Positions 1 to 10,219 of a stretch of DNA of 64,000 nucleotides are shown here, piece by piece. The stretch spans positions 45,560-109,559 of the forward strand of contig NZ_MUXV01000036.1 in assembly GCF_002014975.1 (NCBI RefSeq), read 5' to 3'. The DNA comes from Moraxella bovis. GTDB lineage: Bacteria > Pseudomonadota > Gammaproteobacteria > Pseudomonadales > Moraxellaceae. The position numbers and the translations under genes were made by a program. The notes under the pieces are model-generated. The model worked only from the letters and a program-made list of their open reading frames with translations. It was not told where the DNA came from and did not search any database. Positions within the stretch are counted from its first letter, which is position 1, and every line of letters begins with the position of its first letter.

Positions 1-15
1 CCCCATTTCATTGTA

Positions 16-3000
16 TCAGATAACCTGATACACAATCAAATTCTCATCAAGTCCTTTATCAAGCGTTGCAAACACCACCGCATCCGCCACATCTGCCCCG
101 TCTTTATCATAGGACAACGCCCCAGTTTGGCTGTCGTATTTGATATGCTCTTTGATATTATCGGCGGTCAAGTTATCAAATACACGGAGTGCCAATGCAA
201 TGCTATCCTCATTCACATTAAAATCAGTAATGGTATCCACCGAGCCATTTAACAGATTGCTAAATACAAAAGTATCCGCCCCTGCTCCGCCTGTCAAGGT
301 ATTGGACAGCTCATTGCCTGTAATGCGGTTATCCAAATCATTACCAATCGCAATCTCCGCCACGCCAAACAGGCTGATGTTCTCCACATTAGGCGAGAGC
401 GTATAACTTTGAGCATAGCTGTGGACGGTGTCTATCCCTTCAAGATAATTTTCCACCACCACATCATTGGCATTATCCACCACAAAAATATCATCGCCTT
501 TTCCGCCGTGAATGGTGTCATTGCCACGACCGCCATCTAGGTAGTCGTTGCCATCTCGACCTTCTATCAAATCATCGCCATTTCCGCCAAAAATCTCATT
601 ATCAGCGACATTACCTTTTAGGCTGTCTGAATATTCCGAACCGATTAAGCGTTCCAACTGCGTGCCATAGCCGATAAAGGCTTGACCGTCTGTAAAGGTG
701 TAATCGCCAACTTTACCATTAAACAGTCGCCAATTATCCGTAACCGCCCCATCGTATCCTGTAAAGTAAGTGCTTGGGGTAAAGTTTTTAAAGTCTTGTA
801 TTGCCAAGCGTTCTGCTTTATCGCCACGATAAATCCACGAACCCGCGGTCAAATCCACCGTTACACGCTCATTTTCTTTGGACGCATCAAAAGTATCCAC
901 GCCAGCCCCGTCCCAAATGTAAATATTGCCGTCAGGACTTTGCGGATTAAAGGTTTTGAAGGTGTAAGTGTCGTTGCCAGCTCTTTGCGTTTTGTTTACG
1001 CCATAACGGTATTGCACAAAAGCAATGTCAAACAGTCGCAAATCCGAACGGTTAATTTCCATATTGGTGGTTTTGTACGACATCACGCTCATACCAGTAT
1101 GTTCTTCAAAATAGGACAAAGTCGGATTTTCGTGCGTGTGTTTCATACCCAAAGAATGCCCAACTTCGTGCATTATCAAAAACACCCCCAATTCTGGGTG
1201 GTTCACACTAAAATGCACATTACCGCCATAATAACCCACCCCTGCCGAACCGCTCAATGGGCGATGGTGAAAACCAATGTCCGCACGCCCCTCGCCGTTG
1301 GTGGTATTGACACCAGCATTGTCATCAATTTGCACAAACTTAATATCAGCATATTTTTCATAAGTATCAAGAGCATCACGCACGGCTTTGCGATTACCCT
1401 CTGTCCAATCAAGGGCATTTGAATATTCGTTGTTAAAAGAATAGCTAATCGTTGCCCCTTTGCCAATCTGCCAATTTTTCAAATACCCTGACGCTTGGTC
1501 TCGGTATTCTAGGCTTTGGATAAAATACGGTTTTTCGCTGTTAGAATGCTCAAAAGTGCTAACAAAATCGCCTGTTAAGTTGTCTTTGCCTGTTTTGTAG
1601 GCGTGTTCGGTATTGACGACAATGGTTTGCCCTTGATGATTTTTACCTGTCAAGGTGGCAACCACTTTGTCGCTTTGTTTTAAAATACCGTTGTCCACCA
1701 AAGTTTCAAAAGACAAATCATCTTTGACCTGTGTTTCAATTCGTTCATTGCCAATATCAAGCGTGATTGTATCGCCCACTTTGGCAGAACCCAAAACCAC
1801 GCCTTTAATCAAAGTTTGCGGATTGGGCAAATTGGTTTTGACCGCCCCATTTTCAATATAAGCATTTGGGTTAAATTGATAAGCGGATTTGTCCAATTGT
1901 GGCAAAAGCTCATAGCGAGTTTTACCGTCTTCCAAATAATAAACGCTCCAACCGCCTTTATTTTCAAAGCTAATCTCTTGTCCTTTGGCATTTTGCAAAT
2001 CGGCAAGGCTAATGTCCCAATAGAATGTTTGGTCTTTTAAGTTAATGCCAATTGCATATTCTTTGCCATTTAATTTGGCGACAAAGGATTGAAATTGCGT
2101 AGGATTTTGATATTGGGCATATCGCCCTGTAAGCTCAATTTTGCCTGTCAATCTCACTGTTTCGCTTGGATTGATTTCCGCCATTTCGCTAATTTTGATT
2201 TGGGCAGAGGCAAAATTATCTACCGAATACGCACGCTCAATGGTTTTACTACCCAAAGTCGCAACCATCTTACCGCTTTGATTTTCAACCAAATCTTGGG
2301 TTCTGATGTCCACGCTGAACTTGCCATTTTGTACGGTTGCCGTTGCCGTTTTGTCGCCAAAACGCAGAGTAACCATTTGACCGTCCGCACCGTTTGCTGT
2401 GCCTGTGATTTTGGTCGTTGCGATTTTGCTTTCGGTTACATTGATGACATCATCGCTGGTTAAGCTATCTAATTGAATACTAATTGGTTTTGGCGTATTG
2501 GGTGGCGTAACGACCGCTCCGACCGTGTAATTTTGTTCAACCGTTGCCGTGCCGATGTTGCCTGCGGTGTCGCTGGTTTCAAGGCTGGCTGAAAGGCTTT
2601 TGCTGGCATTTTGGATTAAGGCGGTTCGTGGCACTTCTACGCTAAATGTGCCATTTTGGGCGACATTTGCCGTAAATTCCGTGCCATTTACCGATACTTT
2701 GACTTTGTCGGTCGGCTTAAATTCGCCTGACACCGTCCCTGTTAGGGTAACAGTATCAGTACCTGTTTGGGCGATTGTGGAAATTGGGTCTAAACCTACC
2801 ATCAAATCAGGGGCAATCGTATCCACAACAAATTTGCCAACGGATTGATTTTCCGCCACATTACCAGCATTATCCTGAACGCTCACTTTTACGACAAAAT
2901 CATTATTGCCTTGATTTTGTTTGGCAATATTTTCAGGCAGGTTTACCGTCCACGATTTGCCGTTTACCATTGCCGAATGCGTTTGATTATTCAAAATCAC

Positions 3001-4584
3001 ATCAACTTTTACGGACGATTGCACCACATCGGCATCAAAATTCAGGCTACCTGAAAGGGTTAAACCTTTACTTTGACTATTGACCGTTTGGTTGTTTGTG
3101 GCGATTTCTACCGCTGGCTGATTGAGCGTAACATCGTAAGTATAAGATTGATTTTGCTCAATAATCTTTTCATTTCCTGCTTTATCTCGTGCGGTTAAAT
3201 GCCATTTCACGGCTTGACCGCTGGCAAATTCGCCACTTGCGATAGAGACTTGATAATAATCGCTATTTTTGGTGGCAATATGTTCCTTGCCATTGACCGA
3301 AACTTTGACAGCAACGGTTTCATTTTCGCCCAGATTGGCAATTTTTCCTTTTAAAACAATATGGTTTTTGGCGACTTCACGGTTAATCACGCCATCTTTG
3401 CCAATTTTTTCATAAACAAAACTTGGGTCGGGCGGTGTGATGTCCACGCCATAGGATTTTTCGGCAGTGCCTGTGGCGGTATTTTTGGCATCGTCTGTGG
3501 TAGTAACGCTTGCCTTAACCACCGTGCGACCGCTCGCCACCATCTCTGAGCCGTCAAATGCCACGCTAAATGTGCCATTTTGAATGGTGGTCTTAATGTC
3601 CACCCATGCCACGCCCGTGCAGGTTGGGCAACCACAAGACAGGGTAACTTCATCGCCATCTTTGGCATTTTCTACCGTGCCTGAAACGCTGATTTTGCCT
3701 TCGCTTTCTTTTAGGTTGATGACATTGTCATCGGTAATATTATTAAAGCTAATCGTGGGCATGGCAATGTTGGTATCTACTTGATAAGTATGGGTAGTTG
3801 TGCCAATATCTTTGCCATTTCGGGTAAGACTTGCCGAAATTTCATTGTGGATGATTAGGGTTTTGCCGTCCAAATTTAGGCTAAATTTGCCATCGGTAAT
3901 AACAACGGTTTGGCTTGCCGTGCCAATCATTACGGTCAAAACATCGCCTGTTTTGCTGTTTGTTACCGTGCCTGTAACCGCCAAAGTCGCCTGACTTTCA
4001 GATAGGTTAATGATATTATCATCAGTAATACCATCAAAGGTAATTTTAGGCGGATTTTTGGCAAGCTCGTCCGCTTCGGCTTGTTCTTTTTCAGCTTGCT
4101 CCCTCTCTTGGCGTTCTTTTTCCAAACGCTCTTTTTCGGCTTGTTCTTTTTCGGCTTTGGCTTTTACTTCTTGCTCGGCTTTATTAACCCCCTCAGCCTC
4201 ATTTCTTTCTGTGTTTGGTGTTTTGGCATCAGACTTTTTATTTAAGGCAGTTACCCCGCCAACCGCCAACGCCCCCATCAGCCAAGTACCAGCCTTGATG
4301 GTGCTGACATCGGTGGCAGTCTGAGCAACCGAAGTGGCAAAGTCCGACACATAAGCACCAAAATCCTCAATCACAAAGGCAAGCTCATCATCTGCAAAAT
4401 AAGCATAAACATCATCGCCCACCTGCTCAACTCGCACCTCATCGGTTGGTTGGTTCTGTTCATCAACGACCTGATAAGACATTTTGCCACGAGCTTTGAG
4501 TTTGATGGGTTTTTGCTGTTCTAAGGTAATGACTTGTTTGGTATTATGATTGTCATTAACAATAAGACGATAGGCTTTTTTCAT
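16..4584 (-). CDS. Large secreted RTX metalloprotease with BapA-like N-terminus and Ig-like repeats
   Basis: 1522 aa. The first ~90 residues look like the BapA-type prefix domain of type I-secreted adhesins. A hydrophobic stretch and a Glu/Lys/Gln-rich coiled segment (about 120-175) follow, then several bacterial Ig-like repeats (about 180-1000) with recurring 'TDDNIINLSES'-type motifs. A peptidase M10/serralysin domain carries HEVGHSLGMKH (zinc ligands H1139, H1143, H1149; catalytic E1140) and Met-turn SVMSY (M1168). Glycine/aspartate RTX nonapeptides (about 1311-1370, again near 1430) and a C-terminal type I secretion tail end the protein. The family binds calcium outside the cell and cleaves host proteins. 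No ABC exporter, HlyD or TolC gene is adjacent. A CGCPTC cluster in one Ig-like repeat is odd for a type I substrate. The domain calls are strong; the substrate is unknown. Confidence 0.88.
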   Translation of the reverse strand: MKKAYRLIVNDNHNTKQVITLEQQKPIKLKARGKMSYQVVDEQNQPTDEVRVEQVGDDVYAYFADDELAFVIEDFGAYVSDFATSVAQTATDVSTIKAGTWLMGALAVGGVTALNKKSDAKTPNTERNEAEGVNKAEQEVKAKAEKEQAEKERLEKERQEREQAEKEQAEADELAKNPPKITFDGITDDNIINLSESQATLAVTGTVTNSKTGDVLTVMIGTASQTVVITDGKFSLNLDGKTLIIHNEISASLTRNGKDIGTTTHTYQVDTNIAMPTISFNNITDDNVINLKESEGKISVSGTVENAKDGDEVTLSCGCPTCTGVAWVDIKTTIQNGTFSVAFDGSEMVASGRTVVKASVTTTDDAKNTATGTAEKSYGVDITPPDPSFVYEKIGKDGVINREVAKNHIVLKGKIANLGENETVAVKVSVNGKEHIATKNSDYYQVSIASGEFASGQAVKWHLTARDKAGNEKIIEQNQSYTYDVTLNQPAVEIATNNQTVNSQSKGLTLSGSLNFDADVVQSSVKVDVILNNQTHSAMVNGKSWTVNLPENIAKQNQGNNDFVVKVSVQDNAGNVAENQSVGKFVVDTIAPDLMVGLDPISTIAQTGTDTVTLTGTVSGEFKPTDKVKVSVNGTEFTANVAQNGTFSVEVPRTALIQNASKSLSASLETSDTAGNIGTATVEQNYTVGAVVTPPNTPKPISIQLDSLTSDDVINVTESKIATTKITGTANGADGQMVTLRFGDKTATATVQNGKFSVDIRTQDLVENQSGKMVATLGSKTIERAYSVDNFASAQIKISEMAEINPSETVRLTGKIELTGRYAQYQNPTQFQSFVAKLNGKEYAIGINLKDQTFYWDISLADLQNAKGQEISFENKGGWSVYYLEDGKTRYELLPQLDKSAYQFNPNAYIENGAVKTNLPNPQTLIKGVVLGSAKVGDTITLDIGNERIETQVKDDLSFETLVDNGILKQSDKVVATLTGKNHQGQTIVVNTEHAYKTGKDNLTGDFVSTFEHSNSEKPYFIQSLEYRDQASGYLKNWQIGKGATISYSFNNEYSNALDWTEGNRKAVRDALDTYEKYADIKFVQIDDNAGVNTTNGEGRADIGFHHRPLSGSAGVGYYGGNVHFSVNHPELGVFLIMHEVGHSLGMKHTHENPTLSYFEEHTGMSVMSYKTTNMEINRSDLRLFDIAFVQYRYGVNKTQRAGNDTYTFKTFNPQSPDGNIYIWDGAGVDTFDASKENERVTVDLTAGSWIYRGDKAERLAIQDFKNFTPSTYFTGYDGAVTDNWRLFNGKVGDYTFTDGQAFIGYGTQLERLIGSEYSDSLKGNVADNEIFGGNGDDLIEGRDGNDYLDGGRGNDTIHGGKGDDIFVVDNANDVVVENYLEGIDTVHSYAQSYTLSPNVENISLFGVAEIAIGNDLDNRITGNELSNTLTGGAGADTFVFSNLLNGSVDTITDFNVNEDSIALALRVFDNLTADNIKEHIKYDSQTGALSYDKDGADVADAVVFATLDKGLDENLIVYQVI

Positions 4585-4688
4585 AAATCAAATTTCCACA
4601 TGGGTAATTGGTTGTTCTAAGCTTTCATTTTAACATAAATTCCCTTATTTGGACTAGGAAATACAGACAAAGCACCCAAATTCAGTTA

Positions 4689-5006
4689 TTAATGATTTTG
4701 GCGAGCCTGAATTTTTGCCAACACAGCATCACGCACTTCATTTGAATTTACACCTTGATTGGGGTTGTCCGATAAATTTTTATAAGCAGTCATCACACGA
4801 TTTTCTACCCATTTTTTATATTCATCAGAATTGAACTTTTCATTCAAATAATCATCAATTGCATCGATGGCAATTTGTTCTATGGAACAATTTTTTACTT
4901 GGCTCGCCCAATACCATAATGAATGATGCATATCAAATGGCAATGACAAAGTTAATAAAACTTCTGTATTTTCCAAATCATTTTCATTTAGTAATTCATC
5001 ATTCAT
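4689..5006 (-). CDS. Hypothetical protein, 105 aa
   Basis: I do not recognise this family. It is acidic at the N-terminus and has no signal peptide or membrane segment. The central part (about residues 25-60) looks helical, and the C-terminal 'EVRDAVLAKIQAR' is reminiscent of small antitoxin-like proteins, but no toxin partner with a clear motif is beside it. The next gene upstream on the same strand is a frameshifted hypothetical, about 50 bases away, so the two may be co-transcribed. It sits between the secreted metalloprotease gene and fadB in what looks like accessory DNA. Confidence 0.55.
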   Translation of the reverse strand: MNDELLNENDLENTEVLLTLSLPFDMHHSLWYWASQVKNCSIEQIAIDAIDDYLNEKFNSDEYKKWVENRVMTAYKNLSDNPNQGVNSNEVRDAVLAKIQARQNH

Positions 5007-5054
5007 TGTTCATTACCTTAATTGGTGCGTACTTTTAGAAAAATACCTTACGCA

Positions 5055-5434
5055 TTAAGTTTTGGGATTAAAGCCAATACCATAATCCATATCAATCACA
5101 ATACCCAATTGCCAAAATAATAATAAATGCCTCGCCGATAATTTTAAATCAAATTCATCGTTTTTGTGTTGAGCGGATAAATATAAATGCAAAATATTAC
5201 CTTCACAAAGTTCATAAAATGATTGATATTTGTCATAATTGATAATTTCAATTAATTCATTTAACCACAAGTAAAGTTTTGCATTTTGGTCTCATTCAAA
5301 ATCAAGCAAATGCCCTTATTATCCTCTAATAAAGTAAATTTATCTTTAAATGGGTGATGATGAACAAATTGCAAAACTTCATCTTTGTGCGTTGAGTTAA
5401 ATGACAAAACCAAATCCATGTGCTTAATATTCAT
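5055..5434 (-). pseudogene. Frameshifted hypothetical gene (about 125 aa if repaired)
   Basis: An ATG at 5432-5434 opens a frame of about 55 codons (starting MNIKHMDLVLSFNSTHKDEV) that stops near 5262. A second frame continues without a gap to 5055 (WLNELIEIINYDKY to GIGFNPKT) but has only a TTG to start from. The two join if one A is restored to the AAAA run near 5291 (reading NETKNAKLYLWLNELIE), so this looks like a one-base deletion in a homopolymer. The family is not recognised. It may be a true pseudogene, a slippage site, or a base-calling error. Confidence 0.6.
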
Positions 5435-5467
5435 TTAACTTTATTCCCAAATACTATTGGCAAATTG

Positions 5468-5495
5468 TAGTGGACGAATTTGAGTTCGCCCACTA
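5468..5495. repeat. Short palindromic intergenic repeat
   Basis: An imperfect palindrome, TAGTGGACGAA / TTCGCCCACTA, lies just past the fadB stop. It resembles the GGGCGAA...TTCGCCC palindromes found in the his operon at 46868 and 49972. It may also act as a weak terminator for fadB. Confidence 0.45.
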
Positions 5496-5517
5496 CCAAG
5501 CCACATTACGCTTATGA

Positions 5518-7668
5518 TTAAGCGTAAAACGACTTCCCACTCTCCGCCATTTCTCTTAGCAATACAGGAGCTTCATACGCCTTGCCCAGATGAGCGTATT
5601 TATCGCACAAGGCGACAAATTCTTTTACGCCCACTTGGTCAATGTAGCGACACGGACCACCACGAAACGGTGGGAAGCCAAGCCCCATCAGCATCGCCAT
5701 GTCTGCCTCGCCTGCACTTGCCACGATGCTATCTTCTAGGCAACGTACCGTCTCGGTACAAAACGCCACCATTAAGCGGTCAATGATTTCTTGCTCGTCA
5801 AAATCGGCATTACCGTCTTGCACCGCCTTTAACAGCTCATAAGTGGTCGTATCCACACTCTTTTTGGGCTTGCCTTTTTTGTCAAGCTCATATTTATAAA
5901 AGCCTGCACCATTTTTTTGACCTAGACGGTTACTTTCAAACATGACAGTCGTGGCACTCTTATAATCAGGGTTCATACGCTCAGGGAATGCGTTCGCCAT
6001 GACCGCACTTGCGTGCACGCCTGTATCAATGCCCACCACGTCAAGCAGGTAGGCAGGTCCCATAGGCCAGCCGAACTTTTCCATGACTTTATCAATCTTG
6101 ACAAAATCCGCCCCGTGTTTGATAAGTAAATCAAACGCCCCAAAATAAGGGAACAGCACACGGTTTACCAAAAATCCTGCACAGTCATTCACCACAATTG
6201 GCGTTTTGCCCATTTTTTGAGCAAGGGCAACCGTAGTCGCCACCGCTTCATCGCTCGTCTTCTCGCCGCGGATAATCTCCACAAGGGGCATACGATGAAC
6301 AGGGTTAAAAAAGTGCATACCCACAAAATTCTCGGGGTGTTTTAGCGATTTGGCAAGCTCGGTAATACTAATCGTGGACGTGTTGGACGCAAGAACAGCC
6401 GTGTCTTTAATCAGGCTTTCGGTCTCGGCAAGCACCGATTTTTTGATTTTTTCGTTCTCCACCACCGCTTCAATGACGATGTCAGGCGTAGAAAAATCGC
6501 CATAGTTTAGGGTTGGGCGGATTTTGGATAGGGTTTCGCCCATTTTGGCAGTGCTAATTTTGCCACGTTCTACTTCTTTGCTAAGGAGCTTGCTCGCTTC
6601 ATTCATTCCTAGATCAAGTTGCTCAGATTTGATGTCTTTCATGATGATGGGCAAGCCCTTGACCGCCGACTGATAAGCGATACCACCGCCCATAATCCCT
6701 GCCCCAAGAACCGCCATTTCATTGATGTCGTGGGCGGATTTGGATTGGTCTTTGGCACGTTTTTTGACAAGCTGGTCGTTTAGGAATACACCGACAAGAG
6801 CAGCCGCTTGTAGGGTTTTGGCGGATTTGGCAAAATTAGTCGCTTCAATCTTAATCGCTTCATCACGCCCCAAATTAACGTGGTTTTCTATCGCATCTAG
6901 GGCAAGGGCAACGGCAGGGTAATGCTTGGGATTAGCTTTGGCAAAAATCACACCTTTGGCAGAATTGAAGGCCATGGCTTGCTCGGTTCGGTTAAGTTTA
7001 ACAGGTTCTAACTTCTCGGCACGTTTGGCTTGCCAGTCAAGCTCGCCATTTATGCACTTTTTGACCAAATCCAGAGCCGACTGCTCCACACTCTCGTCCG
7101 CCACGACAGCGTCCACCAAACCCACTTTTAGGGCATCGTTAGGTTTTAGTGGATTGCCTGTGGCGATGAGTTCTAGGGCGTTGTCAATGCCGATAATGCG
7201 TGGCGTACGCACACTACCACCAAAGCCAGGGAAAATACCGAGTTTGGTCTCAGGCAAGCCAATTTGAGCCGCTTGCCCCATGACACGGTACTCACACACA
7301 AGGGTCATCTCGCATCCACCGCCCAACGCTGCGCCATTAATGGCACAAACCTTAGGAAATGGTAAATCTTCAAAACGGTTAAACACACTGTTAATGTCAA
7401 GTAGCCAATTTTCCAATTCTTCTTGGGGTTTTTTGAAATAACCGACAAACTCGGTAATGTCCGCCCCTGCGATAAAGATCTTTTTGCCTGACGTTACAAT
7501 CAAGCCCTTGATGCTCGTGTCCTGCTCCAAGGCGGTTACGGCTTCTTTGAACTCAGCATTGGTGGCTTGGTCAAATTTATTGACCGACTCGGCCTCATTA
7601 TTAAAATGAAATTTGACAATGTCGCCATCTAGTCGGCTGACTTGTATGGATTTTCCACTATAAATCAT
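5518..7668 (-). CDS. fadB: Fatty acid oxidation complex subunit alpha
   Basis: 716 aa from the ATG at 7668, chosen over an in-frame start 15 codons upstream because AGGAG sits at the right distance. The N-terminal half is an enoyl-CoA hydratase/isomerase domain (oxyanion-hole region [11 protein letters not shown], then [13 protein letters not shown]). The C-terminal half is 3-hydroxyacyl-CoA dehydrogenase with the NAD-binding GAGIMGGG and the catalytic [13 protein letters not shown]. It catalyses the hydration and dehydrogenation steps of beta-oxidation and normally pairs with the thiolase FadA. The length is normal for FadB. fadA, which usually follows fadB, is absent: downstream there are only small accessory genes. 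Confidence 0.95.
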   Translation of the reverse strand: MIYSGKSIQVSRLDGDIVKFHFNNEAESVNKFDQATNAEFKEAVTALEQDTSIKGLIVTSGKKIFIAGADITEFVGYFKKPQEELENWLLDINSVFNRFEDLPFPKVCAINGAALGGGCEMTLVCEYRVMGQAAQIGLPETKLGIFPGFGGSVRTPRIIGIDNALELIATGNPLKPNDALKVGLVDAVVADESVEQSALDLVKKCINGELDWQAKRAEKLEPVKLNRTEQAMAFNSAKGVIFAKANPKHYPAVALALDAIENHVNLGRDEAIKIEATNFAKSAKTLQAAALVGVFLNDQLVKKRAKDQSKSAHDINEMAVLGAGIMGGGIAYQSAVKGLPIIMKDIKSEQLDLGMNEASKLLSKEVERGKISTAKMGETLSKIRPTLNYGDFSTPDIVIEAVVENEKIKKSVLAETESLIKDTAVLASNTSTISITELAKSLKHPENFVGMHFFNPVHRMPLVEIIRGEKTSDEAVATTVALAQKMGKTPIVVNDCAGFLVNRVLFPYFGAFDLLIKHGADFVKIDKVMEKFGWPMGPAYLLDVVGIDTGVHASAVMANAFPERMNPDYKSATTVMFESNRLGQKNGAGFYKYELDKKGKPKKSVDTTTYELLKAVQDGNADFDEQEIIDRLMVAFCTETVRCLEDSIVASAGEADMAMLMGLGFPPFRGGPCRYIDQVGVKEFVALCDKYAHLGKAYEAPVLLREMAESGKSFYA

Positions 7669-7875
7669 GATTACTCCTGTTATGTCCCCCAATGGGGTTT
7701 GGTTAAATATCACTCATGATCGACCGATACAGGCAAAATAACAAATCACATTTGTCATCTCCATCTCGCCCACAGTCCATCACTGGTAGTGCATACTTAC
7801 TATATCACAATCATTTAGGCAAAATCATGACCATTTTGTAACATTGACTTGTTGGTCATTTTCCAATAAATTTCC

Positions 7876-7908
7876 AATAAAAAAGCGAACCACCGTCCGC
7901 TTTTTTAT
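7876..7908. terminator. Rho-independent terminator downstream of clpX
   Basis: The stem AAAAAGCG / CGCTTTTTT encloses a short loop with U-runs on both strands, 10-40 bases past the clpX stop. It can act in both directions. Confidence 0.75.
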
Positions 7909-7918
7909 TTCATGCACC

Positions 7919-9193
7919 TTATTTAATCACAGGCTCTTTGCCGTCTTCTATCACCGCACGAGTTACCACCACTTCTTTGGCATTCTCCATGCTTGGCAGT
8001 TCGTACATGGTGTCAAGCAGGGCATTTTCGATAATAGAACGCAGACCTCTTGCCCCTGTCTTACGCTTCATCGCCTGCTTGGCGACTGCCGTTAGGGCTT
8101 CATCTTCAAAGGTCAGCTTCGCCCCTTCCATGTCAAATAAGTATTCGTACTGTTTGGTCAAGGCGTTTTTGGGTTCGGTGAGAATCTGAATCAGGGCATC
8201 TTCATCTAGCTCATCTAATGTGGCGATCACAGGCAGACGTCCGATAAGCTCAGGAATAAGACCAAACTTAATCAAGTCCTCAGGCTCGACTTCTTTAAAT
8301 AATTCGCTGATTTTGGTCTCTTCTTGGGCTTTGACATCGGCATTAAAGCCAATGCCCGTCTTCTCAGTGCGCTGCTGAATGATACGGTCAAGCCCTGCAA
8401 ACGCTCCACCGACAATCATCAAGATGTTACTGGTATCCACCTGAATCATCTCTTGATTGGGGTGTTTACGTCCACCTTGGGGCGGAATGTTGGCAACCGT
8501 CCCTTCGATGAGTTTTAACAGAGCCTGCTGAACGCCCTCGCCCGACACGTCCCGAGTGATAGAGACGTTCTCGCCTTTTTTGCTGATTTTGTCAATCTCA
8601 TCAATGTATATAATCCCACGCTGGGTGCGTTCCACGTCATAGTCGGCAGATTGGAGCAGTTTTTGGACGATGTTCTCCACGTCCTCGCCCACATAGCCCG
8701 CTTCGGTGAGTGTGGTCGCGTCCGCCATGGCAAATGGCACATCTAGCATCTTGGCAAGGGTCTGAGCAAGCAGGGTTTTGCCCGAACCTGTGGGGCCGAT
8801 GAGCAGGATGTTACTTTTGGCAAGCTCCACGGGCGAGATTTTGTTATCGGCACGCACTTTTAGGCGTTTGTAGTGGTTATAGACCGCCACGGACAACGCT
8901 TTTTTGGCGGTGTCTTGACCGATGACGTATTCATCTAGATGTTCACGAATCTCTTTGGGCTTGGGTAGCACCGCACTCGCCCAGTCTTTATCATCGGTTT
9001 TGGCTTTGGCATGGCTTGGTTTTTTGCCTTGCTCGTTTTTGGTGTTCAAATCCATACCGCCCAACATGTCGCCACACAGCTCCACGCACTCGTTACAGAT
9101 GTTGGTATTCTCATCAATGCCGGCAATGAGCTTTTTGACTTCATCTTTTTTCTTGCCACAAAAGGCACAGCACGGATCTTTGGTCTTAATCAT
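7919..9193 (-). CDS. clpX: ATP-dependent Clp protease, ATP-binding subunit ClpX
   Basis: 424 aa, the usual ClpX length. The N-terminal zinc-binding domain has CAFC (C9, C12) and CNEC (C33, C36). The AAA+ module follows, with Walker A GPTGSGKT (about 128-135), pore loop GYVGED, Walker [10 protein letters not shown], and the ClpP-docking IGF loop (TGIGFNAD). It unfolds tagged proteins and feeds them to ClpP. clpP lies 59 bases upstream on the same strand and tig precedes clpP, the classical tig-clpP-clpX order. Confidence 0.98.
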   Translation of the reverse strand: MIKTKDPCCAFCGKKKDEVKKLIAGIDENTNICNECVELCGDMLGGMDLNTKNEQGKKPSHAKAKTDDKDWASAVLPKPKEIREHLDEYVIGQDTAKKALSVAVYNHYKRLKVRADNKISPVELAKSNILLIGPTGSGKTLLAQTLAKMLDVPFAMADATTLTEAGYVGEDVENIVQKLLQSADYDVERTQRGIIYIDEIDKISKKGENVSITRDVSGEGVQQALLKLIEGTVANIPPQGGRKHPNQEMIQVDTSNILMIVGGAFAGLDRIIQQRTEKTGIGFNADVKAQEETKISELFKEVEPEDLIKFGLIPELIGRLPVIATLDELDEDALIQILTEPKNALTKQYEYLFDMEGAKLTFEDEALTAVAKQAMKRKTGARGLRSIIENALLDTMYELPSMENAKEVVVTRAVIEDGKEPVIK

Positions 9194-9252
9194 CAGTTTT
9201 CCTTTTACACATCTTTGCTAGGCAGGATAAGCCTGCCGTTATCGGTCATTTG

Positions 9253-9906
9253 CTACACAGGTCGTTTTTCAAGCACGGCATCCACCAAGCCATACTCTTT
9301 GGCTTCAAAAGCATCTAACCAATAATCACGCTCAACGTCTCGCTCGACTTTTTCAAGTGGCTGACCGGTACGCTCGGAAAGAATGGCATTTAGGCGTTCA
9401 CGGATTTTTAGGATTTGTTTGGCACTAATCTCAATGTCGGTCGCCTGACCCTGAGCCCCGCCCGATGGCTGATGAATCATCACACGGCTATTGGCAAGGG
9501 CATAACGCTTACCCTTGGCACCCGCCGCCAACAGGAATGACCCCATACTACACGCCTGCCCCAGACAGATGGTAGAAACGTCAGGCTTGATAAAGTTCAT
9601 GGTATCAAACATCGCCATGCCTGCCGTTACCACGCCACCGGGGGAGTTGATGTATAGATGAATGTCTTTTTCAGGGTTGTCCGCTTCCAAAAATAGCAGT
9701 TGGGCAACAATCAAATTTGCCATGTGATCTTCGACTTGACCGGTCAAAAAAATCACACGCTCACGCAAAAGACGTGAGAAAATATCAAACGAACGCTCGC
9801 CACGACCTGACTGCTCAATTACCACAGGCACAAGGGCAGACTGTGGGGCAGTGTGAAAGGTGTCGGCGAGTTGGTCATAAAAAGGGTTTTTGCGAAAATC
9901 ACTCAT
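9253..9906 (-). CDS. clpP: ATP-dependent Clp protease, proteolytic subunit
   Basis: 217 aa, close to the E. coli precursor length. The serine-protease triad is visible: Ser in GQACSMGSF (about residue 117), His in MIHQPSGG (about 142), and Asp in [15 protein letters not shown] (about 190). It forms the tetradecameric chamber that works with ClpX. It lies between tig and clpX on the same strand, and about 310 bases separate it from tig, so it probably also has its own promoter. Confidence 0.98.
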   Translation of the reverse strand: MSDFRKNPFYDQLADTFHTAPQSALVPVVIEQSGRGERSFDIFSRLLRERVIFLTGQVEDHMANLIVAQLLFLEADNPEKDIHLYINSPGGVVTAGMAMFDTMNFIKPDVSTICLGQACSMGSFLLAAGAKGKRYALANSRVMIHQPSGGAQGQATDIEISAKQILKIRERLNAILSERTGQPLEKVERDVERDYWLDAFEAKEYGLVDAVLEKRPV

Positions 9907-9926
9907 ACAATATCCTGTTAAGTCTT

Positions 9927-10130
9927 GGGCGTGCCTGCCCTTTATAACACAATTTAAAATTTAGAAATATTTTAGAAATAAACTATCTGTTTTTGCATGA
10001 AAAATGGCTAAATCTGGTTTTTCATCGTCAAAAGCTCGTTTGATAGAACGACTATCAGACTTCACTTTTTCTTTGAAAAACGGGCGATCTCCCCTATTTT
10101 TCATTGCAAATACAAAAGGCAGGCACGCCC
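9927..10130. repeat. 204-bp element with 13-bp inverted terminal repeats in the tig-clpP gap
   Basis: The 312-base gap between tig and clpP is bounded by GGGCGTGCCTGCC (9927-9939) and its reverse complement GGCAGGCACGCCC (10118-10130). A second, inner near-inverted pair is visible (TTTGCATGAAAAAT against ATTTTTCATTGCAAA), so most of the element could fold on itself. A 63-codon reading frame inside it looks spurious. It may be a MITE-like element. It separates clpP from tig and may carry the clpP promoter. Confidence 0.45.
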
Positions 10131-10172
10131 TTAAAAATTCAAATGAAATCAAGCTATTTTACCACAAAATAA

Positions 10173-10203
10173 AAATACCCCAACACTTTTTGTTAGGGTA
10201 TTT
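10173..10203 (-). terminator. Rho-independent terminator of tig
   Basis: The hairpin AATACCCTAACA / TGTTGGGGTATT is followed by a U-run when read on the minus strand, just past the tig stop. Confidence 0.7.
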
Positions 10204-10219
10204 GTGTCATTTTGGCAAA

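Noticed and set aside
682..1422. 246-codon forward frame antisense to the metalloprotease
   Set aside because: It mirrors the protease coding frame, has no ribosome site and a composition of an antisense shadow.
9961..10152. 63-codon minus-strand frame between tig and clpP
   Set aside because: It lies within the inverted-repeat element and has no ribosome site or recognisable sequence.
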